37,708 nucleotides of DNA, taken from assembly GCA_014879665.1 (NCBI GenBank), contig JACSRP010000116.1, forward strand, positions 1 to 37,708, written 5' to 3'. The first letter of the stretch is position 1; every line of letters starts with the position of its first letter. Below, piece by piece: positions 16,550 to 24,447 of this stretch. The notes below the pieces were generated by a model. That model had not been told where the DNA came from. It saw only the letters and a program-made list of their open reading frames with translations, and did no database searches. A program made the position numbers and the translations under genes. Origin of the DNA: Anaerolineae bacterium. GTDB taxonomy: Bacteria; Chloroflexota; Anaerolineae; Aggregatilineales; Phototrophicaceae.

Positions 16550-17579
16550 TCGCTTGAAACACTCCGCCGCAAAAAGGAGACCGCAAACTAACCGGGCTGA
16601 GCCGCAGAAACTAAATGCGGTCTCGCTTCCATGGCCAGCCGATTGGGCACAAATTTTCGGAGCAGAGCGTCCGCTCATCCTTGAAATCGGTTTCGGCACC
16701 GGCGTATTTCTACGGCATCTCGCCCAACAGCACCCTGAGTCCAACATCATTGGGCTGGAAATTTCAAACCAATGCCTACTCAAAGCCGAAAACATGATCG
16801 CCCGTGAGGGTTTTAATAATCTTCGCGTCATTCACAGCCGCGCCGAAACCGCGCTGCATCACCTGTTTGAGCCAACCACACTTTCGCAGGTGGTCATCAA
16901 CTTCCCTGATCCCTGGTTCAAGCGCGACCACGTTCACCGCCGTCTGATGCAGCGCGACACGCTGAACGCCATCGTCAGCAGGATGCGGCCCGGCGCGATG
17001 CTTTATCTGGCAACCGATATTCTAGCCTATGCCGAAATGGCAGGCGAACTGCTGAATACCACACCGGGGTTGACCAATACCCTGCCCAGCACATGGGCAA
17101 ACACGCTGCCGGATCGCGTCATAACCAAATATGAAGCCAAAGCCCGAAGCGAAGGCCGCGATTGCATGTATTTCGCCTACCAGCGCAACCATCAACCCGC
17201 GCCCGATGTTCCGATCATCGGAGAGATTGCCATGCCCCATATTGTGTTTCAATCGCCGCTGTCGCAAGATGAAATTCGCGTCGGGTTTGCGCCTTTCGAC
17301 GCGCACGAAGGGGATATTTATGTCGGCTTTGGGGAAGTCTATCGCGGGCGCAGCGGCCTATTATTCGAGATTCACGCCGCCGAGCCAACCATTGACCAGC
17401 ACGCCGCACTGCTGCTCACCCCGCATGGGCAGGGGCAGAACGAATACACCATCCAACTCTCCACCATCGGGCATCCGCGCCCCACTCAGGGCATCCACCT
17501 TGCCGTGAACGCGCTCCATCAATGGATCGCTGGTTTAAGCGAAAATACAACCGTGATTCAGCGAAAGCTGGCAGAATGA
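16530..17579 (+). CDS. trmB: tRNA (guanine-N7)-methyltransferase with an extra C-terminal domain
   Basis: Methylates G46 of tRNA with S-adenosylmethionine. The core (about 40-220) has the SAM loop LEIGFGTGVFL, IGLEIS, VINFPDPWFKRDHVHRRL, YLATDI and the C-terminal motif TKYEAKARSEGRD. This is the full set of TrmB markers. Typical bacterial enzymes end here; this one continues for some 130 residues (about 222-349) of beta-rich sequence with LSQDEIRVGF, EGDIYVGFGEVYRG and a final helix, which I cannot assign. It overlaps the KARI-like gene by 20 bases, so the two are co-transcribed. Confidence 0.92.
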   Translation: MTSQTGNRLKHSAAKRRPQTNRAEPQKLNAVSLPWPADWAQIFGAERPLILEIGFGTGVFLRHLAQQHPESNIIGLEISNQCLLKAENMIAREGFNNLRVIHSRAETALHHLFEPTTLSQVVINFPDPWFKRDHVHRRLMQRDTLNAIVSRMRPGAMLYLATDILAYAEMAGELLNTTPGLTNTLPSTWANTLPDRVITKYEAKARSEGRDCMYFAYQRNHQPAPDVPIIGEIAMPHIVFQSPLSQDEIRVGFAPFDAHEGDIYVGFGEVYRGRSGLLFEIHAAEPTIDQHAALLLTPHGQGQNEYTIQLSTIGHPRPTQGIHLAVNALHQWIAGLSENTTVIQRKLAE

Positions 17580-17596
17580 AGATCAGCCGTTGAGGG

Positions 17597-17638
17597 AAAA
17601 TACAGTCCCTTCAGCTAACGCATTGGCTGAGGGGACTG
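17597..17638 (-). terminator. Hairpin terminator between trmB and the exoD-like gene
   Basis: CAGTCCCTTCAGC (17603-17615) pairs with GCTGAGGGGACTG (17626-17638), 13 bp with one G-T wobble and a 10-base loop. On the minus strand it is followed by TATTTTCCC, so it terminates the exoD-like gene best; it may also act on trmB transcripts. Confidence 0.7.
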
Positions 17639-17662
17639 AAAGACGGGGGCTATAAAGGCGTT

Positions 17663-18382
17663 CTACCGGAACAAAAACGGCAAAATCATAGACGGCGTAG
17701 GCATCGGCGTGGCCGTCGGCTCACGCAGCATGGATGCCAGTTCCGCGCCGCCAAGCACCGCGGCAAAAACGATCCCGAAAAGATACACCGTCGCCACGAC
17801 CGTCAAAATGTAGCCGATCACCACAAAAAGGCCGTCGCGGGTGAGCATCCCAATCGCCAGAAACAGAATCGCTAGGCCGGGGAAGAAGTTTGAGAACGGG
17901 ATGATCGGGAAGGGCAAAATCAGTACAAAGCCCGCCCACAGCAGCACAATGCCGTTGATGCGGTTAATAGTACCCTTATGCGTCAACGCTGGCAGGCGCG
18001 GGCGCAGAAAACGTTCGATTTTCTGAACAAGACCTGAACCCCGGCGCAAAATTGCCGCCAAAGTTTTACTGGGAATCGGGCGATCCAGTACAAAACCCGG
18101 CATCCACGGCAGCCGGTTCAAAATGACGCCCACGCCGATCAACATGATGATCAAGCCGAACACGGTGCTCACGCCGGGAATGGCCAGCGGTGTCATGAAC
18201 GGCAGTACCATGATGATACACAGCAGCAAAATACCCTGTTCGCCAATTTCGGAGAGCAAATAGCGCACCGAGATTGACCCTTCAGGCAAACTATCGGCCA
18301 CATCATTCAAGGTTTGCGTAAGTGGTTTGGCAGTGTCCTGAAAACGGACAGCATTCGATTGGGGCTGTTCAGCTTGCATCAT
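17663..18382 (-). CDS. ExoD-like exopolysaccharide-synthesis membrane protein
   Basis: A 239-residue integral membrane protein of the ExoD family, named for a rhizobial gene affecting exopolysaccharide; its biochemical role is unknown. It starts with a soluble segment containing LTQTLNDVADSLPEGSISVRYLLSEIGEQG, which is typical of the family. Then come pairs of membrane segments with LPFMTPLAIPGVSTVFGLII, LPWMPGF, INGIVLLWAGFVLILPFPII and PGLAILFLAIGMLTRDGL. ATG 18382 is chosen; an upstream in-frame ATG at 18424 exists, but a -10-like element lies within that extension. The C-terminal tail is Pro/Thr rich. Confidence 0.85.
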   Translation of the reverse strand: MMQAEQPQSNAVRFQDTAKPLTQTLNDVADSLPEGSISVRYLLSEIGEQGILLLCIIMVLPFMTPLAIPGVSTVFGLIIMLIGVGVILNRLPWMPGFVLDRPIPSKTLAAILRRGSGLVQKIERFLRPRLPALTHKGTINRINGIVLLWAGFVLILPFPIIPFSNFFPGLAILFLAIGMLTRDGLFVVIGYILTVVATVYLFGIVFAAVLGGAELASMLREPTATPMPTPSMILPFLFR

Positions 18383-18413
18383 ACTCACTTTTGGTTTGTT
18401 CTCGACCAAGGAT

Positions 18414-18419
18414 GTTATA
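18414..18419 (-). promoter_or_regulatory. Possible extended -10 element for the exoD-like gene
   Basis: On the minus strand TGTGTATAAC gives a TG-extended TATAAC box, about 30 bases before the ATG at 18382. The -35 region is poor. Weak evidence, useful mainly for choosing the later start codon. Confidence 0.3.
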
Positions 18420-18477
18420 CACACATTACGCGGTATAGTATCACTACCGTTTCTATCATAATGGAAAGTTGGGGCGT

Positions 18478-18912
18478 ATGCAGCGCCTAAATTCCTTAAC
18501 GCAGGTGATGAGTGCTGCCTCTACCGTAGCCGATATCGCTCGTAAATCGGTACAGTATCGTTTCATGGCAGCCGATTCCATGACGCTGTACGTCCATATT
18601 GCAGGCGGGGCGCTGCATTTACATAGAACAGAAAGTAATGTCATCGAAATATCCGCCGCGCTGCAAGCGCCCTTTGCGTGGCGAATCGCCGCCGAACAGG
18701 ATGATGCCGGTGTCTATTTTGTCGCCCTGCGCCGCGCCGTGATCGGGGGCATCGCCAGCGCCGCATTTACCCTGAGCGTGCCGCAGAGTGTCCATGTGAT
18801 TTTACGGCTAGAACAGGCCGATTTTACGCTCGGCAATATCTCTGGAATGCTCGAAATTCCGCCTTCCAATGACGGTGAGATGCGCATCACATCCAGCGCG
18901 GCGGGGTTGTAA
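18478..18912 (+). CDS. Hypothetical protein
   Basis: A 144-residue protein with no signal peptide or membrane segment. A short helical N-terminus (residues 1-28) is followed by alternating beta-strand-like segments: SMTLYVHIAGGALHLHR, GVYFVALRRAV, AFTLSVPQSVHVILRLEQADFTLGNISGMLEI. The last part resembles the repetitive beta-helix-like style of DUF4097 proteins, but I would not assign the family. ATG 18478 has GGAAAG (18463-18468) at good spacing; a TTG nine bases earlier touches that site and is unlikely. Divergent from the exoD-like gene and 60 bases upstream of the hydrolase gene. Confidence 0.65.
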   Translation: MQRLNSLTQVMSAASTVADIARKSVQYRFMAADSMTLYVHIAGGALHLHRTESNVIEISAALQAPFAWRIAAEQDDAGVYFVALRRAVIGGIASAAFTLSVPQSVHVILRLEQADFTLGNISGMLEIPPSNDGEMRITSSAAGL

Positions 18913-18972
18913 AGAACGTAACCGCTGAATTTTGTGACCGGTAAAAACGCACACCTTCTGGAAAAAAGACTT

Positions 18973-19992
18973 ATGACTATTTCTGCTTCGCCAAATCGAT
19001 TCTTGACCAGCACCGGAATCGAAATTTATCAGATTCCCGTTGAAGCCTTCCCCGGCTTTGGGGCTTACTGCTACCTGATACCGGGCATCAACGAGCCAAC
19101 ACTGATTGACACTGGCTCCGGGCTAGGCTCTAGCAACACAGATCTGCTCAGTGGGCTAAAGCAGCTTCCAGAGCTATTCGGCATCACCTTTCAAGTCAGC
19201 GATATTCGCCGCATCATCATCACTCACGGGCATATTGATCATTTTGGTGGACTGGGCTTCATTCAAGAATTGACCGGCGCGAAAGTGGGTATTCACCGGT
19301 TGGATCGGCGGGTGCTGGAATCCTACGAAGAACGGGTGATCGTCGCCACCAAAGACCTGCGGGTGTATCTGGAGCGCGCAGGGGTTGACCCGCAGCTCCG
19401 TAACGGCCTGATGGAGATGTACGGTTTCGCCAAACGCTCATTCCGTTCCGTTCCGGTGGATTTCCCGCTTTACGATCACCTCAACATTGATGGGATGATC
19501 TTCTATCACGCGCCGGGCCACTGCCCCGGGCAGGTGTGCATCTCCATTGATAACGTGTTGTTGAGCGCGGATCACATCCTCTCAAAAACCACGCCGCATC
19601 AATCGCCAGAGAGCATCACCCATTACACTGGTCTGGGGCATTATTTCGACGCGCTGCGATACATCTCTCATGTCCCCGGCGTTGAGCTGGCGCTGGGCGG
19701 GCATGAAGAGCCGATTCACGATGTTTATACCCGCATCAGCGATATTCGCGCCAGCCATGACCGCAAGCTAAACCGGGTGATGGACGCCATCAAAGCTGCC
19801 GGGCGACCCTGCTCCATCAGCGAAGTGGTACAGGCGGTCTACCCCGATAAACGCGGCTATGATTCGCTGCTAGCGCTAGAAGAAGCCGGCGCGCACGTAG
19901 AATATCTCTATGAACACGGCCATCTGGAAGTATCTAATTTAAAGCAGGTGGAACAGGAAGAGAATCCGGCGCTGTATTTCGACCTCGCCTAG
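18973..19992 (+). CDS. Metallo-beta-lactamase-fold hydrolase
   Basis: A 339-residue MBL-fold protein. The metal-binding signature HGHIDH is at His85, His87, Asp89 and His90. Further ligands are visible in the HAPGHCPGQ, SADHIL and LGGHEEPI blocks, so a two-metal site looks complete. The C-terminal ~80 residues form a helical, winged-helix-like domain like that in LACTB2-type MBL proteins. The substrate is unknown; thioesters, RNA or small esters are all possible for this group. ATG 18973 is preferred over an in-frame GTG at 18934, though the ribosome-binding site is weak for both. Confidence 0.87.
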   Translation: MTISASPNRFLTSTGIEIYQIPVEAFPGFGAYCYLIPGINEPTLIDTGSGLGSSNTDLLSGLKQLPELFGITFQVSDIRRIIITHGHIDHFGGLGFIQELTGAKVGIHRLDRRVLESYEERVIVATKDLRVYLERAGVDPQLRNGLMEMYGFAKRSFRSVPVDFPLYDHLNIDGMIFYHAPGHCPGQVCISIDNVLLSADHILSKTTPHQSPESITHYTGLGHYFDALRYISHVPGVELALGGHEEPIHDVYTRISDIRASHDRKLNRVMDAIKAAGRPCSISEVVQAVYPDKRGYDSLLALEEAGAHVEYLYEHGHLEVSNLKQVEQEENPALYFDLA

Positions 19993-20067
19993 CAAGATGG
20001 TGTTTTCATCCCTCATCTATAAATCCTGCGGGGCGGGTATGTTTGAATATAGCCGGCGCGTTTCCTC

Positions 20068-20895
20068 TCACTCCGCGAGCTGCTTCATCGTTCGGTAAAG
20101 GCGGGGCGCGTCGTTCATGATCACCCCCGGATCGCTGCGCCATGCGAACTTTTCGCCAACCCCGCCGTATTCAAACGCGACGATCCATGGCGCGGCGGCT
20201 TTACCCTGATGAATTTCGCCTATAAACCATTCATAATGTGCCCAATCTTCATCGCTCATCGCCAGATGATCGCGCTTTTGCCCGTTTACAACCCCGATGC
20301 CGGTAACATGTAACTCGCGCAGGCGCTCCAGCGGCAGCGATTGCACATAGGCTTCAGTGGTGGTTCCCAGCGCTTCAGCCGCCAGCGCCGCGTGCGATAA
20401 ATCGAGCAGAAAATTGATACCCGTCGCCTGTATCACCCGCCGAAAAATATCTGGTTCGCTGGTCACACGAACCGTACGCGCCTGCGGTTTCCGCACGAAA
20501 CGCCCGCGATAAGGCACATTTTCAAGGATCACCCGCTCTGCGCCCACGCGGTGTACCGCAACGGCAATATCCCGCACAACCTGCTCAATGACTTGATCGA
20601 TCTGCCCCGCAGTCAGGCGGTTGTTCTGCCAGCCGTAGTCACTCAGATGAACATCTGGATGCAAATTCAAGTAAGGGGTGCCGGTCATGGCGATCTGGCT
20701 GACAATTTCGCCCCAATCGCGGTGTACAATCGAACCATCGCCCACCTTCAAATCGAAATGGACGTAAACCGGCGCGATCTGGATGGCCTCGGCAATCAAC
20801 CAATCCCAATTCGGGCATTTGAACCGGTCAACATGGATCGCGCCAAGCTGAAGCAAAGATGCGGCCTGCGGGGAATAATTGATCGCAAACTGCAT
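20068..20895 (-). CDS. DUF692-like / sugar-isomerase-like TIM-barrel protein
   Basis: A 275-residue protein with strand-helix order of a TIM barrel. Potential metal ligands sit where DUF692 and xylose-isomerase-like proteins have them: VYVHFDLKVG, NLHPDVH, ERVILENVPYRG (Glu), FLLDLSHAALAA (Asp and His), LRELHVTGIG (His) and WIVAFEYGG (Glu). DUF692 members such as MbnB and TglH are iron-dependent oxidases that modify cysteines of small peptides, but others have unknown roles. No precursor-peptide gene or partner protein is visible here. It is divergent from the methyltransferase gene with 32 bases between starts. The family call is moderate. Confidence 0.7.
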   Translation of the reverse strand: MQFAINYSPQAASLLQLGAIHVDRFKCPNWDWLIAEAIQIAPVYVHFDLKVGDGSIVHRDWGEIVSQIAMTGTPYLNLHPDVHLSDYGWQNNRLTAGQIDQVIEQVVRDIAVAVHRVGAERVILENVPYRGRFVRKPQARTVRVTSEPDIFRRVIQATGINFLLDLSHAALAAEALGTTTEAYVQSLPLERLRELHVTGIGVVNGQKRDHLAMSDEDWAHYEWFIGEIHQGKAAAPWIVAFEYGGVGEKFAWRSDPGVIMNDAPRLYRTMKQLAE

Positions 20896-20927
20896 ATGCA
20901 GCCTTTCAAGCGAACGACGCTGAAATT

Positions 20928-21668
20928 ATGATGAACGATTTTACCGCAGACGCGCTGAACCGCCTGAATCAAACATTTTACGCGCAGGTGGGCGAATCCT
21001 TTGATGCCACTCGCGGGCAGGCGTGGCGCGGCTGGCAGCCGCTTCTGCAATATCTACATGCGCCGCTAACAGTATTAGACATCGGCTGTGGCAATGGCCG
21101 CTTTGCCCTATTTCTGGCGGAATCGCTGCCCGAAGATGCCCCGATTCGCTATATCGGTGTAGACAGCAGCGCCTACCTACTGGATCGGGCGCGTGAAAGC
21201 TGCGAGCAGCACGGGCGGCTGCAAACACAGTTCATTCAGGGTGATATTGTGAGCGGAGAAATTCCGGAAATTGAGGCTGACTGCGTAGCTTTATTCGGAG
21301 TCTTGCATCACATCCCCGGCAGAGATCGCCGGTTGGCCTTGGTACAAACATTAGCTAAACGTGTGCGCCCCGGCGGAATATTGGCGTTTGCCTGCTGGCG
21401 CTTCTACGAATACGAGCGCTTCCGCAAGCACCTCCAGCCAATGCCCGAAGGCTGGCAAGTGGAAGCTGGCGATTATCTGCTGAATTGGGGAAAGCATGAA
21501 ACCGCGCTGCGCTACTGCCACTACGCTGATGATGCCGAAATAGCTGAACTGGTCAAAGCAGCGGGATTAAATCAAATTGCTGCTTACCGCGCCGATGGCT
21601 TCTCGAATGCCATCAACGCTTACCGCCTGCTTCGCCGCGAATCGCCGCCGTCAGTTCGGAGGCCGTAG
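20928..21668 (+). CDS. Class I SAM-dependent methyltransferase
   Basis: A 246-residue Rossmann-fold methyltransferase. Motif I is VLDIGCGNGRFALFLAE, then IGVDSSAYLLDRARE (motif II acidic residue), FIQGDIVSG, and motif IV-like CVALFGVLHHIPGRDRRLALV, followed by RVRPGGILAFACWRF. The GVLHHIPGRDRR pattern is reminiscent of Trm9-type tRNA U34 methyltransferases, but the substrate cannot be fixed. The start is ATG 20928; a second ATG follows directly. Its last 56 bases overlap, in opposite orientation, the end of the sugar-kinase gene. Confidence 0.85.
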   Translation: MMNDFTADALNRLNQTFYAQVGESFDATRGQAWRGWQPLLQYLHAPLTVLDIGCGNGRFALFLAESLPEDAPIRYIGVDSSAYLLDRARESCEQHGRLQTQFIQGDIVSGEIPEIEADCVALFGVLHHIPGRDRRLALVQTLAKRVRPGGILAFACWRFYEYERFRKHLQPMPEGWQVEAGDYLLNWGKHETALRYCHYADDAEIAELVKAAGLNQIAAYRADGFSNAINAYRLLRRESPPSVRRP

Positions 21669-22614
21669 GCGCGTAATTGCCCACCCGCTGCACCACCAGC
21701 CCGCTGGCGATATTAGCCAGCATGACCGCCGCTTCAGGGGACGCGCCAGACGCCAGCGCCAGCGTCATCACCGCCACCGCAGTATCGCCCGCGCCTACCG
21801 TATCATACACTTCGGAAATCGCCGGCGCCGGGCAAAGCAGCGTTTCTTCCGCCGTTGCCAGCGTCGCCCCCAAAGCCCCGCGGGTGATCACCATGCAGCA
21901 TTTCAGGCTGAACAAATCGAACAATTCGCGCGCCGCTTCCTCAAAATCTTCATCGCTTTCAAGCACGCGCCGCAAATAAGCCTGCGCTTCATCGGCGTTG
22001 CATTTCAGCGCGTCGAAGCCCGTATACTTATCGAACTGCCCCTGTGTATCTGCAACTCTTAACGCCGCATTTTCGCTCGCGCGAATGATCGTCGGCGTGT
22101 TCAAGCCTAACTGGTAATCCGAAAACAGCACCGCGCTCGCATCTGGAAGTTGTGCCGCCAGCATATCCGCGATCTGAGTTTCGGTCTCAATGCTCAATAA
22201 TCCACGCGGCAGCCGATCCATTCGCGCCACCTGCTGCGGAAACCGCAAGCCCATCTGCGCCATCACCCGGGTTTTCACGGTGGTTTCATGTTCCGGGGTG
22301 ATCAGCACCGCCTGCGTATTTACGCCGCGCGCTTCAAGGGCTTCCCGCAGTGCTGAACCTTCGCGATCTGCGCCGATCACCCCCACCTGTAGCGCCAGCG
22401 CCCCCAGCGCCGCGATATTGACCGCCGGGTTCGCCGCGCCGCCGGGAATTTCACGCCGGCTTTCAAATTCCAGCACCGGCACCGGGGCTTCACGGCTGAT
22501 GCGTGTCGCCTTGCCAATTAAATATTCATCCAGAATCACATCTCCGACGACGGCGATTCGCTGCGCCGAAAAATGTGCGATCCACTCTAACAGCATTTCA
22601 GAACGGGCGGTCAT
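21613..22614 (-). CDS. PfkB-family sugar kinase, RfaE1/HldE kinase-domain type
   Basis: A 333-residue ribokinase-fold enzyme closest to the kinase half of HldE (RfaE1), which phosphorylates D-glycero-D-manno-heptose 7-phosphate on the way to ADP-heptose. Markers: VVGDVILDEYLIG, RISREAPVPVLEF, GGAANPAVNIAALGA, SDYQLG near the middle, and the catalytic YDTVGAGDTAVAVM near the C-terminus. The HldE nucleotidyltransferase domain is absent. Its ATG begins right after the stop of the GT9-GT26 gene, so it belongs to the glycan operon, supporting a nucleotide-sugar role. Heptose as substrate is inferred. Confidence 0.85.
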   Translation of the reverse strand: MTARSEMLLEWIAHFSAQRIAVVGDVILDEYLIGKATRISREAPVPVLEFESRREIPGGAANPAVNIAALGALALQVGVIGADREGSALREALEARGVNTQAVLITPEHETTVKTRVMAQMGLRFPQQVARMDRLPRGLLSIETETQIADMLAAQLPDASAVLFSDYQLGLNTPTIIRASENAALRVADTQGQFDKYTGFDALKCNADEAQAYLRRVLESDEDFEEAARELFDLFSLKCCMVITRGALGATLATAEETLLCPAPAISEVYDTVGAGDTAVAVMTLALASGASPEAAVMLANIASGLVVQRVGNYAPTASELTAAIRGEAGGKR

Positions 22615-24447
22615 TTATTTCGCTCCGCGCCAGATCACCGCCGCCACAAAACGCGGCAGCCGCATCATGCGCTTAATTCGCCATGGCTGAAGCATCAGCC
22701 GGTACAACCATTCTAACCCCAAACGCTGCATCCAAACCGGCGCGCGCGGGATGATTCCGGCGATGAAATCGAACGAGCCGCCCACCCCCATTGCCATCGC
22801 CACTTTCAAGCGCGGCGAATTTCGAGCGATCCATTTATCCTGCTCCGGCGCGCCATAAGCTACAAACAGAATATCCGCGCCGCTGCCGTTCACCCGTTCC
22901 ACAATGCTCGCCTCTTCTTCAGGGCGCGGGCTGCCGCCGTAAATTCCGACGATCTGCAAGCCGGGGTAGCGCGCCCGCAAAATATCAGCCGTTTTTTGCG
23001 CCACACCCTCGCCCGCGCCTAACAAAAACAGCCGCCAACCTTCTTTCGCGGCGCGCTCAGCGATGATCGGCACGCCGTCGGAGCCGGTCACCCGTTCCGG
23101 CAGCGGGGTCTTTAAGCGTTTCGCCGCCCACAATAACCCGATGCCATCCGGCACCGTCAGGCTGGCACGGCGCAGAATACTTGCGAAATTGATATCGCCC
23201 CGCGCGATCATGATGAATTCGGGGTTAATCGTACACACATGATGCAGGCTGCGCGGTGTCTCTTGAACCCACATGCTGATCAATTTCAGCCAGTCGTTAT
23301 AGGTGATCGGGCTGACCGGCAGTCCGAGGATCGAAATCGGCGTCATCGCCTGCTTGACCATCGGGCGATGGCTCGCGTAATCAGGCAGCCCCGCCAGAAT
23401 GCGCCCTTCCAGCAGTTCCACCGCCGCCGCATAGACTCGCGCCGCCTCAATCATCATGATGCAGGTTCTAGCCGCGCAGCCTTCGCGCAGGCCGGTGGTA
23501 TGGTCAATATAGCTGCACGGCGAACATTCTGGCGCGCCGCGGACGATCGCTGACGGCGATTCTGGCGTCCATGGCCCCCATGCTGCGGCATTTCCTGGCC
23601 CGAAAATAGCAACCAGCGGCGCGCCCGCTGCCGCCGCGAGATGCATCACTCCGCTTTCCGCGCCGATGAACACGTCCACGCGTTCCAGCACCGCCGAAAG
23701 CTGTGGCAGCGTGGTTTTGCCCGACAGATCGAGAAATGGCACCTGTAAATGGGCGATGGTCTCAGCCGTATTATCACCCGTCCCGCCCACCAGCACGATG
23801 CGCGCGCCGCGCTCTTGATACAGGCGGTTGGCGACTTCTGCGAAGCGCTCCGGCAGCCAGCGCCGCGCATAGCTGTCTCCGCCGCCGCCGGTGTGCATCA
23901 CCGCCAGCGGGTATGTATCGCCCAATTGTTCCCGTGCCCATGCGCGATCCACCTCATTGACGACCACCCCCGCCTTTCGCGGCGAAGCATCTGCGCCCGC
24001 CAGCGCGGCCAGTTTCAGCCAGTATTCGGCGTTATGCAGCGCCCCGAAGCCATCATCGGGAATGCTGCCGGTCAGAAATGGAGCACGGCCATTCTGCAAG
24101 CCAATTCGCGTTTTGCTGGCGGCGGCTTTCGCAATCGCATTAAATTTCAAAGCGCCGGCGCGCGTGGTGAAGTGATGAAAAAAGATCGTGGTATCGTAAT
24201 TGCCAGCACGCAGCCGCTTAAATAATCCCGCCAGCATCCCGAACTGTTTGAGGCCAGAATCCCGGCGCAGCGTAATGATCTCGTCTACCAGCGGCCCGCC
24301 CTCAACCAGCGGCGCAGCATGCGGCGTGGTCAGCAGCGCAATATGTGCGTCTGGCAGCGCGTCACGCAGGGCGGCCAATGCCGGAGTGGTTAGCACCAGA
24401 TCGCCCAGATCGGCAATCTGCACGGCTAAAATACGTCTGGCTGTCAT
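22615..24447 (-). CDS. Fused glycosyltransferase: GT9 (heptosyltransferase-like) + GT26 (WecG/TagA-like)
   Basis: A 610-residue protein. Residues 1-355 are a GT9 domain as in WaaF/RfaF: ILAVQIADLGDLVLTTPALAALR, VMHTGGGGDSYARRWLPERF, FIGAESGVMHLAAAAGAPLVAIFGP and the Cys-rich ECSPCSY. Residues 368-610 are a GT26 domain as in WecG/TagA/CpsF: NPEFIMIARGD, LTVPDGIGLLWAAKRL, LPERVTGSD, YGAPEQDKWIA, GVGGSFDFIAG and LEWLYRL. GT26 enzymes add ManNAc-type sugars to lipid carriers; GT9 enzymes usually add heptose. The ATG at 24447 overlaps the upstream stop by four bases. I see no frameshift or internal start with a good ribosome site, so it is a true fusion. Confidence 0.92.
   Translation of the reverse strand: MTARRILAVQIADLGDLVLTTPALAALRDALPDAHIALLTTPHAAPLVEGGPLVDEIITLRRDSGLKQFGMLAGLFKRLRAGNYDTTIFFHHFTTRAGALKFNAIAKAAASKTRIGLQNGRAPFLTGSIPDDGFGALHNAEYWLKLAALAGADASPRKAGVVVNEVDRAWAREQLGDTYPLAVMHTGGGGDSYARRWLPERFAEVANRLYQERGARIVLVGGTGDNTAETIAHLQVPFLDLSGKTTLPQLSAVLERVDVFIGAESGVMHLAAAAGAPLVAIFGPGNAAAWGPWTPESPSAIVRGAPECSPCSYIDHTTGLREGCAARTCIMMIEAARVYAAAVELLEGRILAGLPDYASHRPMVKQAMTPISILGLPVSPITYNDWLKLISMWVQETPRSLHHVCTINPEFIMIARGDINFASILRRASLTVPDGIGLLWAAKRLKTPLPERVTGSDGVPIIAERAAKEGWRLFLLGAGEGVAQKTADILRARYPGLQIVGIYGGSPRPEEEASIVERVNGSGADILFVAYGAPEQDKWIARNSPRLKVAMAMGVGGSFDFIAGIIPRAPVWMQRLGLEWLYRLMLQPWRIKRMMRLPRFVAAVIWRGAK

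Noticed and set aside
20551..20931. 126-codon plus-strand frame opposite the DUF692-like gene
   Set aside because: Antisense shadow, without family features; the minus-strand frame has ordered TIM-barrel motifs.
23346..24447. GT9-GT26 ORF as two separate genes
   Set aside because: The frame is continuous, no stop or convincing ribosome site lies near the internal ATG at 23346.
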